Source: Pontederia crassipes (taxonomy: Eukaryota; Streptophyta; Magnoliopsida; Commelinales; Pontederiaceae). Taken from it: 64,000 bases of DNA. Position numbers and translations under genes: made by a program. Shown here in pieces: positions 1 through 11,015 of the stretch. The first letter of the stretch is position 1. Every line of letters begins with the position of its first letter. The stretch covers positions 2,232,001 through 2,296,000 of the forward strand of contig CM060188.1 of the NCBI GenBank assembly GCA_030549335.1, given 5' to 3'. Under the pieces are notes generated by a model. That model had not been told where the DNA came from, did not search any database, and worked only from the letters and a program-made list of their open reading frames with translations.

Positions 1-235
1 TTTCCGTTGATTTTATGTTTTCATTTCGACCTCTATAATTTCGAAAGATATTTTTTTACTTTTCATAAATGAAAAAAAATCAAAGATATCGAAAAAGTTA
101 ACGAAAGTTAACAAATTAGAAAAATCGTGATAATTTAGAGACCCCCAAAAAATAAGTTTTTAGTTTACGGGTAGATGTAAAAAATTATAATAATTTTGAG
201 ATGATTTGTGAAAATAATCCTAATACAAAATAGTG
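1..235. other. AT-rich flank of the MULE
   Basis: AT-rich sequence with no coding or structural feature that I can support. It abuts the left inverted end of the large Mutator-like element. Confidence 0.4.
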
Positions 236-238
236 ATG

Positions 239-481
239 TTTTTTCCCAGAAATAAATCGTTCTTACCACGCATAAAAAAATAAATTTTCTATATTTATAT
301 AAGGGGATAAGGAGCTTGTGAAGAGTCCATAGTTGTGGCCTGCCCTCGATCGTGAGATCGAGGGCAGAATTTGAGTCTCTCATCTATATTGCATTACGGA
401 CAGTCTACAGGCAGTTCAGATCTTCCAAATCGGTTCTTTTCTCTTTTCTTATGAGTTTTTTTCAAATCCCGCCCGACTCCT
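239..481 (+). repeat. Left terminal inverted repeat of the MULE
   Basis: It matches the reverse complement of 10785-11013 at roughly 80% by eye. Shared landmarks from outside inward are AAATAAAT, GGATAAGGAGCTT, GGCCTGCCCTCGATCGTGAG, CTTCCAAATCG and ATCCCGCCCGAC. The inner part contains the perfect palindrome CTCGATCGTGAGATCGAG-like block, which could be a transposase binding site; that role is inference. Confidence 0.75.
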
Positions 482-756
482 CCCTCTTCTCCATATCCCG
501 TTCGACACCTCTTTTTCCTTGCCCTAGGGTCTTCTCAGACCCCTTCGATCACTTGAGCCAACATTCATCGATCAAATTTGTTGCCCTCGTTGCCTTTGCG
601 CAAGACGTCGAGGACATCGTCGCCCGTCGCCTCTCTCTTTGAGTATGCAAAAGACGTCGAGGACACCGCCGCCTGAATGTGTGTTCACTGCCTCTCTCTC
701 TCGCTCTCACCTCTGCTGAAGACGCCGAGGAGATCAAACTGTTGTGATGCCCTCTC
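482..756 (+). repeat. Left subterminal GC-rich repeat cluster of the MULE, part 1
   Basis: The core GACGTCGAGG / GACGCCGAGG recurs about every 60-70 bases, separated by CT-rich runs. It continues at 3991 beyond the solo LTR, which shows that the LTR landed inside the cluster. Short open frames here are low-complexity and I do not regard them as genes. Confidence 0.6.
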
Positions 757-1353
757 TGTAACATCTCAAAATTTTTTTTAGGTATTTAAGTTAGGGATTT
801 CTTTTATAAAATTATAAGTTAATTAATTTATTATAAATAATTAATTAGCTTAATTAAGTATTTAATAAGTGACTCCTTGATCCAAGTTTTGTCAAAATAT
901 TATATTGTAATACTAGTGTATGCGAATTAATTATTAAAATTAATTAATTGTCATGAGAAAATTTTAAGATAATTAGTCGCTCATTTAATGTGCTTTTAAT
1001 TCCCAATTATCCATAATTTTATTAGTTAACTAACTTATATAAGTACTTCGGTAAACTAAAGATTATTAGTTACTTGATTAACTATACCAAATAATTTAAT
1101 GTTCTCTTGCCTATGCTTTACCTCATATTGGAGATATTTGATTAGAATAAATTATTTAATACTTGTTTTAGTTTCTTGCTAGTGATCAAATCATCTTTTA
1201 CGTGGCCTGATGCATGCACTCCAAAACCCCACTCACCTATCACCTAAACCTTATCTCACAAGCCACCTCACCACATCGTGGATAAGTACGACCATATTAA
1301 GAACCCACGTACACACTACACAGTAGGTCACCACTTAATTGGTAATCATAATC

Positions 1354-1355
<2 letters not shown>

Positions 1356-1399
<44 letters not shown>

Positions 1400-1483
1400 G
1401 TATGCGTGTGATATACTTCCACCTCAAGTAGCCGACTTACCGCCATACATACAGAAATATATATATATATATATATATATATA
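1356..1483. repeat. Two AT dinucleotide microsatellites in the solo LTR
   Basis: Alternating AT runs occupy about 1356-1396 and 1457-1483, separated by unique sequence. Open frames rich in Ile-Tyr over this stretch are artefacts of the repeat. Confidence 0.85.
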
Positions 1484-3065
1484 CGTATATAATTATAGAA
1501 GAGCATACTGGCCGAGTGAGATAGTGAAAAAAAGAGAGAGAGAAGAGAAAAGAAAAGAAAAGAAAAGAAAAACGAGATGGATGCTATCGGCGGAGATTTA
1601 ACGAAAGAAGGAAAGCAAGAAATAAAAAGGAGAAAGGTACGTGAGATGGAATTAAATAATTTATTTTATTAGTCTCTTTATATTTTAATCTTATGAAAGA
1701 TTTAGTTTAATAATTTGTTTAAGATATTGATTGGAGCGATAAGGAAAAAAAATCTATTGTTAGAGTTATAAAATTAATTAGGAAAAATTATCTTCGCATT
1801 CCAGATTTTTGCATTTAAAGTTTATCTTGTTGGAAAAAAAAGATGTCGCATAGTAATTTGAAAAAAAGAGTGAAAGTTGTTTAGGATGATCTTACGGAAG
1901 TCTTTTTATGCAGAGGAAATAATTAGTACAATAGGAAATACATTTAGAAGTTACATGTTAATTAGCAAATATAAGTATATAAATTTTCAAGGATAATGAG
2001 TCTATAGTTAGTTATTGCATTATAAATTATTTTCTTAGCAACAAGATATGAAATTTATTAATCTAGTGCTTGACTTGAACATGGTTGCTAAGTATGTAAA
2101 AATATTTTTAAATGACATATATTCGGCTCTGTCTGTTATGTACCATCCAAAGAAAAGTAAAATTCAAAAGAGAGCTATTTATACAGTTATTGAGAAATCG
2201 AATAAATAGATAATTAAATGGAGAAATACAAAATAATTTACATGTGAAATCAAATTATTTGGAGCTTTGTATAAAAGTTATGTCCTTATCTTTTAGGTGT
2301 TATCTCTTTGCCCTCCGAAATTGTTACCTAATTTTATAAATTATGTATTAAATCTAATATATCATAGAAATATTTGATAATTTAGAGTAGGAAAGAGGAT
2401 GTTAGAATTCATATAGAGTTGGAATCATCAGAAAAGTAGGGAAAGTTATAAATATTTTACCAAACCTCATCAATATCTCAGAACGAAATGTAGGGCAGAT
2501 TATACTAGTATTTGATAAATGTATCGTGGTCAGTACGAAATGATATAAATTCTAAGAATTATATATGGAAAACCTTATGAAGTCTAATTTTAGAAAGAAA
2601 TGGAATGATATTAATAGGAGTTGTGTACTAATTGATATAAAATCTCCATGTTGGCATGGTTGCAATAGTAATATGGATTTATATTATTGTTATAGGGTTA
2701 AATGAATGATAAGAAAAAGAAATGAGGAAACACCTTATGTGATCGTTTATGTGAGGTAAATTGATTTCTCCTACTCTATGTTTTTACCTCTTTTGAATTC
2801 GGTGTGGCATTGTGATATTATTGAATATGCTTTGGATATGTTATAAATTGATTTCGAGAAATGCAATTATGAAAAGTATATCTGAATGATTATATGATTG
2901 CACATTTGAAAAGTATATGTGATATGATCTGAATGGATTATGATGAGTACAATCTTGTTTCGTTTGAAATGGTATTTGATATGATTCATCTTTTGATATT
3001 CGAGAGACGTTTGTTATGTGATGAATCATGCATCGACATTTGTTTGTATTTGCATATATGATGGT

Positions 3066-3356
3066 TGGAGCTAAGTACTACATCGCTGATTACGATGGGA
3101 GCCACCTCTAGAGTCCAATCCATTATTTCTGTTCCCCAATAATGGGATGAGATAGGCTGGAGCTAAATCTCATACGGAGCTAAGTACCACATCGTGAGTA
3201 GTCGCGATGGAGACCACCTCTAGAATTCGTAGGGGTCACCTCTAGAGTCCACCTATCGCTATATGATTTGTTCCCCGAAAGGGATGAGGTAGAATGGAGC
3301 TAAGTGATACATCGCTGATCACGATGGGAGCCACCTCTAGAGTCCACCTACCGATC
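3066..3356 (+). repeat. Three imperfect repeats inside the solo LTR
   Basis: The phrases GGAGCTAAGTACCACATCG and CACCTCTAGAGTCCACC recur about three times at intervals near 110-120 bases. Internal tandem repeats of this kind are common in the regulatory part of long Ty3/gypsy LTRs. Their role here is unknown. Confidence 0.7.
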
Positions 3357-3990
3357 ACTGGCCAGTTGGTGATCCGTGCATTCATATGAGAGTGTTGCAT
3401 TTGCATACATCTGTTTGATTTGATTTGAATAATATTGATGCAATTGGAGTGTGATGATTTTGATTATGATATTGTATATATTATTTTCAAATATGTGAAA
3501 ACATCCATTGCGATATTATACTTATTTTGAAGTCCCTCCGAATTAATTAGATGGTAACACATAGCTTATGAGTTATCAACTTACTGAGCTATTTTAGCTT
3601 ACTCTGTTGTTTCCAACATTTTTCAGATAATTCTTGGGAATCATGCGAGTGATAGTATTTTGAAGGGTTTGTGGTAAGATGAAAAGATTTGAGTTCCTCG
3701 TATTCTTCTATTAGGATATCGAGAGGTTTGGTTATGTGTAATGGATATGAAATATTTTATATGTTGTAAGAAGCCAAAATCGTTTTATGAAATGTAAAAC
3801 TTAAGGATTATCGATTTGCTCTAAAAGATCATCATAAATTGTGTAGTTCATTTTATGATATCTTCATTCTTATGTATGTTAAAAAGAAAATTTTACATCA
3901 CATTTCCGCAATCTCTCTCAATTTTATTTGATTGTCTATAATGAGTCGTGAGCTCCGGATTAAACTAAGGTTTAATTCGGGGTCGTGACA

Positions 3991-4370
3991 CTCTCCCTCT
4001 CTCTCATCCCTCATTTTGATCCCTCACCTCTGGTTAGGACGCCGAGGTCGCTGCGGGACTGCCAGGTCCTCTCTTTCTCTCTTTAACTCTTTCTCTCTCT
4101 CTCCTTTGGTCAGGAAATCGAGGTCATCGCCAGCCTGCCAGTCCCCCCTCTCTCTCTCACCTTTTCTCAAAACGCCGAGGACACTGCCCGCCTACCAAAC
4201 CCTCTCTATCTCTTGCCTCTGCTCAGGATGTTGAGTACACCGTCGGCATGCCGCTCTCTCTCTCTCTCTCTCGTGCCCCCCCTCTCTTGTCTCAGCTTAG
4301 GATGTCAAACATTGCTACCCCCACACCTCTCTCTCTCTCTTTGATCTCTTGCCGAGGGTAGTTCTTGCCT
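3991..4370 (+). repeat. Left subterminal GC-rich repeat cluster of the MULE, part 2
   Basis: This continues the cluster interrupted at 757. GACGCCGAGG-like cores recur near 4039, 4106, 4170 and 4225, each followed by a CTCTCTCT run. No gene is supported. Confidence 0.55.
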
Positions 4371-4979
4371 TTGTGTATATACAACATGCAACTCATGTAA
4401 CATATAGACAAAAAATCGTCCATTATCAATTAGGAGATCCAAGCATGAACAATAGCAGTGGCTAAGGGCGTTTTCTATAGCCGTATGATAATTAACAACA
4501 TTTGTATGAATGGCATTATGTTACACTCATGCTTTATTAACAATATCATCCCAACATAAAGTAGAATAGATAACACTCTTCGGGAATCACCAATGAACTG
4601 TTGCTGAACTCTCGTCTAGAGTCGATCCAGCCGAAGTCTTTTCAGCAACCTTCAGAGTCTTCTCAGTAAGCCTTCAGAGTCTTCTCATGTTCTTGACCTT
4701 GAAGAACAGGTTGCAGGCCCTAGCATGATTAACTCTGTCTGACAGACACCTCTTTTTATAGGGTCTCCGATTTCCAAGTGGCTTGGGAATAAACAAAAAT
4801 ATTTTTCATGTGAAACAAGGTAAATTCGGAGTCATATTGAGTCTGAGAGTTTAGCCTTATAAAATTCTGATATTTCTGGCCTAATTAGTTTTCAATTGAT
4901 CTTAAGGACATACAGTATGAGTTGGAGTCCTTGTTCATTGAGAATTCTTCTGAAAATATGTTTATGAGCCGATTTAAGT
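4371..4979. other. MULE interior without recognised gene
   Basis: AT-rich sequence with a short duplication of CCTTCAGAGTCTTCTCA near 4650-4690. I see no coding region. Confidence 0.35.
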
Positions 4980-5775
4980 GTCTATCACGCCCATTGCAAT
5001 AGTTTTAACGGACAAATTGGAGTCGGAGTTGAATTTTTCCTTTCCTTCACGGGGCGTAAGAAAGATCTCACGGCCGTGATTCGGGCGACTTCTCCTACGT
5101 TTGCGTGACTTATGAGTTTTCATGGCCCGTAATAAAATATTAACGACCAGTGAACCATGAACCTGAAACCTTTGATCTTTTGTGATATCCGTGAAGGAGT
5201 TGTAGCATCCCGTTAAAGATTTGGCTTGTAATTCCTTCGACGTCTAACAGCCTATTAGGGCTTTATCACGGCCCATTAATAGATGGATCATTGATTCCAT
5301 AGTTTTTGTGATGTTCGTAAAAATAATATAATGGCTGGTGATAGAATATAAGAAATGTGTAACGACCCATTAGGCTTCTCTCGCAGTTCGTTAATTCGTC
5401 AAAGACCTGGTTGTTGTAAGAGACGTGCTTTGCGTGATCCGTGAAGATCCGGATGTAACGGTCGTAAATCAACCATCACGGCCCGTAAGTTGCTTGATTA
5501 ATCTGTGAAGCTCTGCGATCGACGTGAGGCTCAGTATTCATGATCGTGAGGAGTGCTTCACGACCCGTGAAATATCTATTCTACATGTCAAAGCCGTGAA
5601 GTCGGGCATTTGATGCATGAGTTTGTGTCTCATGGCCTGTGAGATATGATTCACGGCCCGTGAGATTCGTTTCTTCTATGCAACTTCTTCTGTGAGCGTC
5701 ATAAGTGACGGAGTGCGGGGCGTGAGCGAGCCTCTCACGGCTATCATAAATCCATAACGGCCCGTGAAGAAGGTT
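4980..5775. repeat. Array of palindromic CACGGCCCGTGA-type motifs
   Basis: At least ten versions of TCACGGCCCGTGA lie within 800 bases, for example near 5062, 5121, 5265, 5476, 5562, 5650 and 5757. Many are near-perfect palindromes. The rest of the sequence is unique. A similar array, with core CACGGCCGTGAC, lies in the LTRs of the retrotransposon at 29124-35887, so this stretch may be a remnant of an LTR. I found no LTR ends. Confidence 0.6.
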
Positions 5776-6085
5776 GATTCATATTTTCATAAGCTATTTG
5801 GACTCCGTTTTGCGTTAATCTTCTTTTCTTTCATTCCTCCGCCATTTTTATTCATAATTTCTGCAAAATCAAACCAACTAAAGGTAGATGACTACTTCAA
5901 ATAATTCATACGAATAAATATAGAAAGAGATGCATGCTATGAACAAATTACACGAAATAAGTCTAAATGCAAGTCTAATTATATGATGTAAAATGCATGC
6001 ATAAGTTGCCATTACATAATCCCGATCAATGCATTTGTTGTATTTATGATTTGCTACATTCAGAACTATTCCATTTGATGAAAAA

Positions 6086-6495
6086 ATGTTGTCGATTGCT
6101 TCCTGTTGTTCATACTCGTCACATGGAGATATTCCATTTTGTGCTTGTGGTGAAAGGGCAAAGTTAAACACGTCATGGACAACAAAAAAATCCAACAAGA
6201 AGATTTTGGGGATGCCCAAATTATTAGGTACATATATAAGAAATAGTTTCTTCTTATTAATATGATAAATAGCATTGATTACGATATGCCACTTGTTGTG
6301 CAGGTTAAATCATCAAAAGATTGTGGATTATTTCAATGGTTGGATCCGGATATAGAAGATCGGCATAAGACCATTTTAAAAGGATTACTCAATGATGATG
6401 AATCAATTAGAATTCTGAGACGTAAAGGAGACAAAGAAAGGATGATTTGTATTGGATTGCTCAATCAAGTCGTGGCTAGAGACGATGCGATTTGA
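6086..6495 (+). CDS. GRF-type zinc-finger protein, degenerate copy inside the MULE
   Basis: The first exon opens with a Ser/Cys-rich start and reads SSHGDIPFCACGERAKLNTS, then W-T-T. This is the hallmark of plant GRF zinc-finger proteins (CxCG, then a TSWT stretch). The second half carries CGLFQWLDP, the usual partner (C-G-F-F-x-W-x-D). The best in-frame splice uses a donor at 6228 (GTACAT) and an acceptor ending at 6319. This joins residue 47 to D-C-G-L-F and gives about 105 residues; the better-looking acceptor at 6303 would break the frame. Where family members have GRxFxxC, this copy has NKKILGM, so the third zinc-binding cysteine and the G-R-F core are missing. After the stop, 6499-6717 is open and encodes a hydrophobic stretch, the kind of membrane tail these proteins often have. 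It is probably a decaying relative of the small GRF proteins that plants carry in transposon-rich DNA. Function is unknown. Confidence 0.6.
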
Positions 6496-6498
6496 AGA

Positions 6499-6717
6499 AT
6501 GCAACGTCGACAATTTATTAACATTGTATTAGGAATTATATTGTCTTATGTTCTTTGTAAAATGGGCTTGATTTTGTTAGATTGGAAATTATATTGGCAA
6601 GAGATAACTATGTTGTTTTATTGTATCATAACTATTGTACTTTTGTTGCTTGATTACAAGCTTATTGATTACTTTTGCCTTCTTGAATCAAAATTGTATC
6701 ATTTTTCACTATCATAA
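6499..6717 (+). CDS. Possible detached C-terminal membrane tail of the GRF gene
   Basis: This open frame of 72 codons follows the GRF stop almost directly, in nearly the same register. It encodes two hydrophobic segments (around INIVLGIILSYVLC and LFYCIITIVLLLL). Many plant GRF proteins end in a transmembrane helix, so this may be the original tail separated by a stop. Hydrophobic open frames are easy to obtain by chance in AT-rich DNA, hence the low confidence. Confidence 0.3.
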   Translation: MQRRQFINIVLGIILSYVLCKMGLILLDWKLYWQEITMLFYCIITIVLLLLDYKLIDYFCLLESKLYHFSLS

Positions 6718-6728
6718 CTTCACATTGT

Positions 6729-7003
6729 TCTTTCACTATCTAAGAATCAGCTTACGGGGCAGATCCCGGACTCAATTTGCAAAGTAACCTACCTTCATGT
6801 AATTTTGCCTCAAAATGTCGATAATTTTGAATATGAGAGGGAACAACCTTCATGTAATTTTGCCTCAAAATGTCGATAATTCTTGTTTACTTCATACCAT
6901 AAAACTCAATGGTAATCACTTGCAAGGAATTTGTCCAGATCATTGCTCAACTGCAATTCTCTGGAGGTTCTCGACCTCATAAACAACATGCCTGAACCAC
7001 AAA
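6729..7003 (+). pseudogene. Fragment of a leucine-rich-repeat receptor-like protein
   Basis: Translation gives LSLSKNQLTGQIPDSICKVT, a textbook plant extracellular LRR (L-x-L-x-x-N-x-L-x-G-x-I-P). About 170 bases later, LNGNHLQG and NCNSLEVLDLINN appear in two different frames, again LRR consensus. Between them a ~37-base stretch beginning CCTTCATGTAATTTTGCC is duplicated (near 6788 and 6847). The fragment has no start, kinase or membrane segment and holds stops and frame changes. It is a dead piece of a receptor-like protein gene. Its position between the MULE ends suggests capture by the element. Confidence 0.6.
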
Positions 7004-8288
7004 CATATTAAGGTATCTCATGGGATTCCAGTAACTCATATTCAGCCACTCATCATACATGCCTAAACCACATAGATATTAAGGTGTCTGAGTTAATATA
7101 AAGGATTACTATTGAAAAGGCAAATAAATCGTGATACAGAAAAGAACCACCTGATAGTAGCTAAAGAGATCTAGAACCCTAGCATCAACAGTTTCATTTC
7201 AAGAAATAAATAAGCTTCAAATAAATTGAATCACAAATTTATTACAAGATGAAGGCATTATAACTCCAATAAAATGTCGAATGTTCAAAAAAAGTATATT
7301 TGCTCCATGCACAAAATGGACAAAAGACAATGAAACATTCATTAGTCTACATAGACAAAATGCAACATGGACGAAATACAATAGTCCCCATGGCATCATT
7401 CATCAATCCTTGGAAATCATTCTTCAATCAAATTCAACCTCATCTTGGAAAACATGAAGTCAATGGACATCAGTTATACAACAAATTATTCCTCACCACG
7501 GAAATCATGAAGTAAACAAGCATGAGAAACTTACCATGAATATGAGAGTAATATAAGGCACTTATCTAGTAACATGAGAAACTACACCAAAAACAAAATA
7601 TTTGGCCACATACCGAGAAAATTAGTAGAATTAGAATATGATGTACCAAATAATTAGGAAAATATTCAATATGCAAAAATAATACCTATGGAGACATGCA
7701 TATTGTCTTCCATCCATTTATTGAAAATCTTCATTAAACCATTTATTGGTCATAGCAATAATCCAAGGGATTCAAAGAAGAAGCGAAGGTGTAGTTTTTA
7801 TAAAGAAAACCTGAGAAGAGGACCCGATGATTACGTGATGTCCTTTTTTGTTGCTTTTATTCTTTGCTACTCTTTTCTTCGTTTGTGATATTAAAATTTC
7901 AATGCCCGATTTAATTCTTCCTACTTTTTTATCTTCCTTTTTTATTTCACACGGCGTGTATAACAATATCGGCTCCTTGTGAACTAATAGTTTTGACCAT
8001 TGATGTGTCAATGGAAGTTATAGGAGCGTTAACAAGTGATAATTTTTTTTACAAAGTTTTTCGCAAGTATAGAAGCAACATCAAAATGTTTAGCTGACCG
8101 TAAGCTCATTTAAATAGTCATTCTCATGTTATATTTGTAATCTAATTTCTGAATCGGAGTTATAATGCAATGTCCATTATATATTTCATATGCATTATTA
8201 TGAACTGCCCGCACGTTAGAGCATCATGCATCCAATGTCCAACGGCGTAGGATGTATTGATCAGGTATTCTTATAACCCTTTCTGCAT
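7004..8288. other. MULE interior, nothing recognised
   Basis: AT-rich sequence with scattered open frames of 60-80 codons on both strands. None shows a domain or motif that I recognise. Confidence 0.35.
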
Positions 8289-9915
8289 TCATAACACATA
8301 AAATAATTCATCTCGCTCAAACATTTTGCAAGAACAATTGACGGAAACAATTGGTTCATCATTGTACACGATAGTGTTCTTCCCTATGTCTTCAGTCCCT
8401 CCCAAATACACTGAATAGACAATTTTGTGTGGCATGTCCTCTATTTTCGTATAATGAAAATAAAACATATGCAAGAATTGCTTTTGGAGCAAAGAGAAAA
8501 CTTTTTGAGTATAGATTGAATCTGCATGCAATTCTAACTTATTTCTTGTAATTATGGCAGTCTCACTATTTATGCATTTGAAATCTTCTCACACTTCCGC
8601 CTCTCGATGAGAAGAAATTGTCTTGTCATATTGGTGAACAAAATCAATTAAGGACGTATTAGAATTGACGTAACCTTCAAAAATGCATTAATACTTTCGG
8701 ATCTTTGAGTTGTGCGCAAGCCTACTGCGAACACATACTTCAAATAAGTTGATGCCCAATGATGTCATTTTTCATACATAATGACAAGCCAATCATCTTC
8801 TTGAATATCATATTTTCTTTCAACCACAACCAAATTTCGTCAAATTCTTCTGAACTTGAACAACCATGAATCCAACGGTGGTAATCCAATTCAAAGCCAT
8901 CTTGAGCATACAGATCACGAAGATTGGTCATAGCTTTTTTTTTTAATATGCCATATGCAATACATGTGGTGTGTGTTTTGGAAACACTTTTCGAATTTGC
9001 CCATAGTGATATCTTGGTATGTAATGATACATGTAGGATGTCATCCATACCTACATTTTAGCCATGTTTCAAATAGCCAAACAAATGTGTTTTCAGTTTC
9101 ATCAAATAATAAAGTACAACCAAATAAAATTGATTGTCTATGGTGATTTACACCTGTGAAAGGGACAAACGACATCCACAACTTGTTAGTCATATATGTT
9201 GTGTCAAAACTTATCACATCTACAAATATGCAATAACTATCCTTTGGCCTTGAATCTACTCAAAAGACACTCATTGCCATGCTATTTTCATCCACTTCCC
9301 ACTCAAAGACAAATCCTTCATCATACATCATTTTACTCTAAAAATATCTAATGACACCCAAACATTCTTCACCAACATTATTCCTTCTTATCTTCTTCAA
9401 ATGGTCCATCATATCTTGAGGCGTAATCGATGGCTCACCAGAATAGTTGAGGACTTTGGTAATTGTACTCGGATCCATTCCAACATCATATAAATTTATC
9501 ATTAGTCCCTTAGAAGAATCGAAAATTGTGTTGTCTTCCAACCTTTGTCAGAGTAGCAAGAAGTTGTGTGTGCTCTTCTTTAAATTTCTTTACCTCCCAC
9601 ATTCCATCATTTCTCATTGCAACTTGTAAGTGAGCTTCACAACCAGAACAAACATCTCTTCTTCTTTTTATTTGCTTTTCCATTTCATTCTCAGTAATTT
9701 TCTTGTACCCTTCTTTTGAACAAACGAGCAGTCCACTAATGACTTCTTTTGTTCTCTTATTCTTTTCGGTAAAAGATTTTTGCATAGAAAACCCAACGAC
9801 TTTAGCGTATCGATTATAGTACTCATATGCATAATTTTCACTATCAAAGACCATGCCTAAGGATGGTCGTATACAATCAACATTAAAACTACTAATGATT
9901 CTTTCATTCTGATTT
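8289..9915 (-). pseudogene. FAR1/MULE-type transposase, degenerate
   Basis: Reading down the - strand, a segment begins after an acceptor (ACAG) at about 9915. A FAR1 DNA-binding domain follows (PSLGMVFDSENYAYEYYNRY, then VVGF). The MULE transposase core lies at about 9040-9240, with FDTTYMTNK, PFTGVNHHRQSILFGCTLL, DETENTFVWLFETWL. Next come TYQDITMGK and HHMYCIWHI, and at about 8300-8400 a SWIM-like VNCSCKMFE. The usual order FAR1-MULE-SWIM is preserved. Decay is clear: the frame shifts near 9540, stops lie near 9275 and 9035, the TDQD motif reads TYQD so a catalytic aspartate is lost, and the SWIM Cys/His end is gone. An intact protein of this family is about 650-800 residues and either cuts and pastes the element or, when domesticated, acts in phytochrome-A signalling. 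The flanking inverted repeats favour the transposon reading. Confidence 0.8.
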
Positions 9916-10169
9916 CTGTCAGCAAATATGAAAAAAATAGATCATTAAAGGTAACATTTAAACATAGCATTTTGTACGAAAGTATATACCTCATGTGTGT
10001 CTACTAATTCTTTGGATCCTTGTTGTTGCAAGTTCATTGAATCCATAAGGGAATAACAGCCTATTTAGCACGCTGAACAAGCATACAAGTAAAAATAGGA
10101 GGCATAATATGAGTGAAAAAAATATGAGTAAAAAATTACAGCTTAAATAAATACATGCATTTAACCTAT
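9916..10169. other. Upstream region of the MULE transposase
   Basis: AT-rich sequence upstream of the transposase remnant, perhaps intron or leader. No start codon in a recognisable FAR1 N-terminus was found. Confidence 0.3.
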
Positions 10170-10784
10170 CAATTTTTAAAGTATATAGTGAAGAAGTAAA
10201 ACATAAATAGTAAACTAGGAGAGGGATCAATCGAAGAGAGGAAAAGAAGAGAAGGAGAATGGAAAGAGGCGCACCTCTCTCGTCCAAGGCTCCTATGACC
10301 AAGGCGGAGTCTGAGGAGGCGTGGGGCAAGCGGCGTCGGCGTCCAAGGAGACTGGTGGAGCCGTCGTCCTCCAAGGCGAACAAAAGGGGCCGGCACCTCT
10401 CTCATCCAAGGCTCTTGCGACCAAGGCGGGGTCTAGGACGACGTCGGCGTCCAAGGCGAATGGAGGATGTGGCGTCGGCGTCAGACGCGAATGGCAACGT
10501 CGTCGTCATCACCTTTGGTGGGATGGCTGCATCGTCGCATCAACATGGGTGAGCGGCGGTGTCGCTTTTCGATGCCCTAGCTTGAAGTTTGTGATGCCCT
10601 AGATCGAAGGCGGGGTCCCGGGTTGCATGGTGCAGGCAGAGTGGGTGGGACAGTGTCGTCGTTGATAGGGCATTCCGACGGTGACGTGCCACGGTAGCTT
10701 CGCTGGCAGGGCGTTCTGATGGCGAGGAGTCACGGCACGTCCACGGTGAAGAAAGTGAGGACGAAGTTGCAATTCGTCGACGAA
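10170..10784. repeat. Right subterminal GC-rich region of the MULE
   Basis: GC-rich sequence with an imperfect duplication: CACCTCTCTCGTCCAAGGCT near 10272 and CACCTCTCTCATCCAAGGCT near 10395, followed by ACCAAGGCGG and GGCGTCCAAGG. Overlapping open frames occur in several registers on both strands, as expected of GC-rich repeats. None has a recognised domain. It may be captured host sequence, but the source cannot be named. Confidence 0.45.
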
Positions 10785-11013
10785 AAAGAGTGGTCGGGCG
10801 GGATCTGAAAAAAACCCATAAAAAAAAGAAAAGAATCGATTTGGAAGACCTGAACCATCTGTAGACCGCCCATGATGTAGCATAGATGCGGGACTCAAAT
10901 CCTGCTCTCGATCTCACGATCGAGGGCAGGCCACAGCTGTGGACCCTTAAAGCTCCTTATTCCCTTTTATATAATTCTTATAAGGAACAAATATTTATTT
11001 CGGTGGAAATAAG
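10785..11013 (-). repeat. Right terminal inverted repeat of the MULE
   Basis: Inverted match to 239-481, with CTCACGATCGAGGGCAGGCC and AAAGCTCCTTATTCCC as shared blocks. It marks the transposase-proximal end of the element. Confidence 0.75.
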
Positions 11014-11015
11014 GA

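Larger units (their letters stand above)
757..3990 (+). mobile_element. Solo LTR, Ty3/gypsy type (Tekay-like ends)
   Basis: The 3234-bp segment begins TGTAACATCTC and ends GGTCGTGACA (TG...CA). It is bounded by the 5-bp direct repeat CTCTC at 752-756 and 3991-3995. No internal coding region or second LTR is present. Long LTRs that start TGTAAC and end GTGACA are typical of chromovirus (Tekay-like) Ty3/gypsy elements, but the family name is inferred from the ends only. It is a fossil left by recombination between two LTRs, and it is younger than the MULE it interrupts. Confidence 0.8.
236..11015 (-). mobile_element. Large degenerate Mutator-like element (MULE) with FAR1-type transposase
   Basis: The two ends are inverted copies of each other (about 239-481 and 10785-11013). 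Both contain the block CCCTCGATCGTGAGATCGAG and a shared run from the outer AAATAAAT to the inner ATCCCGCCCGAC. Between them, on the - strand, lies a transposase remnant with domains in the order FAR1, MULE, SWIM. The + strand carries a GRF zinc-finger gene and an LRR gene fragment. A 3.2-kb solo LTR (757-3990) sits in the left part, so the original element was about 7.5 kb. MULEs normally make 8-11-bp target duplications; I could not fix one because the outermost bases of the two ends have drifted. The outer limits are therefore good to roughly 10-20 bases. The reading frame of the transposase is broken several times, so the element is an old, inactive copy. Confidence 0.75.

Noticed and set aside
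5878-6275. Minus-strand open frames opposite the GRF gene
   Set aside because: The + strand reading has the diagnostic CxCG...TSWT and CGLFQW motifs; the - strand frames have none.
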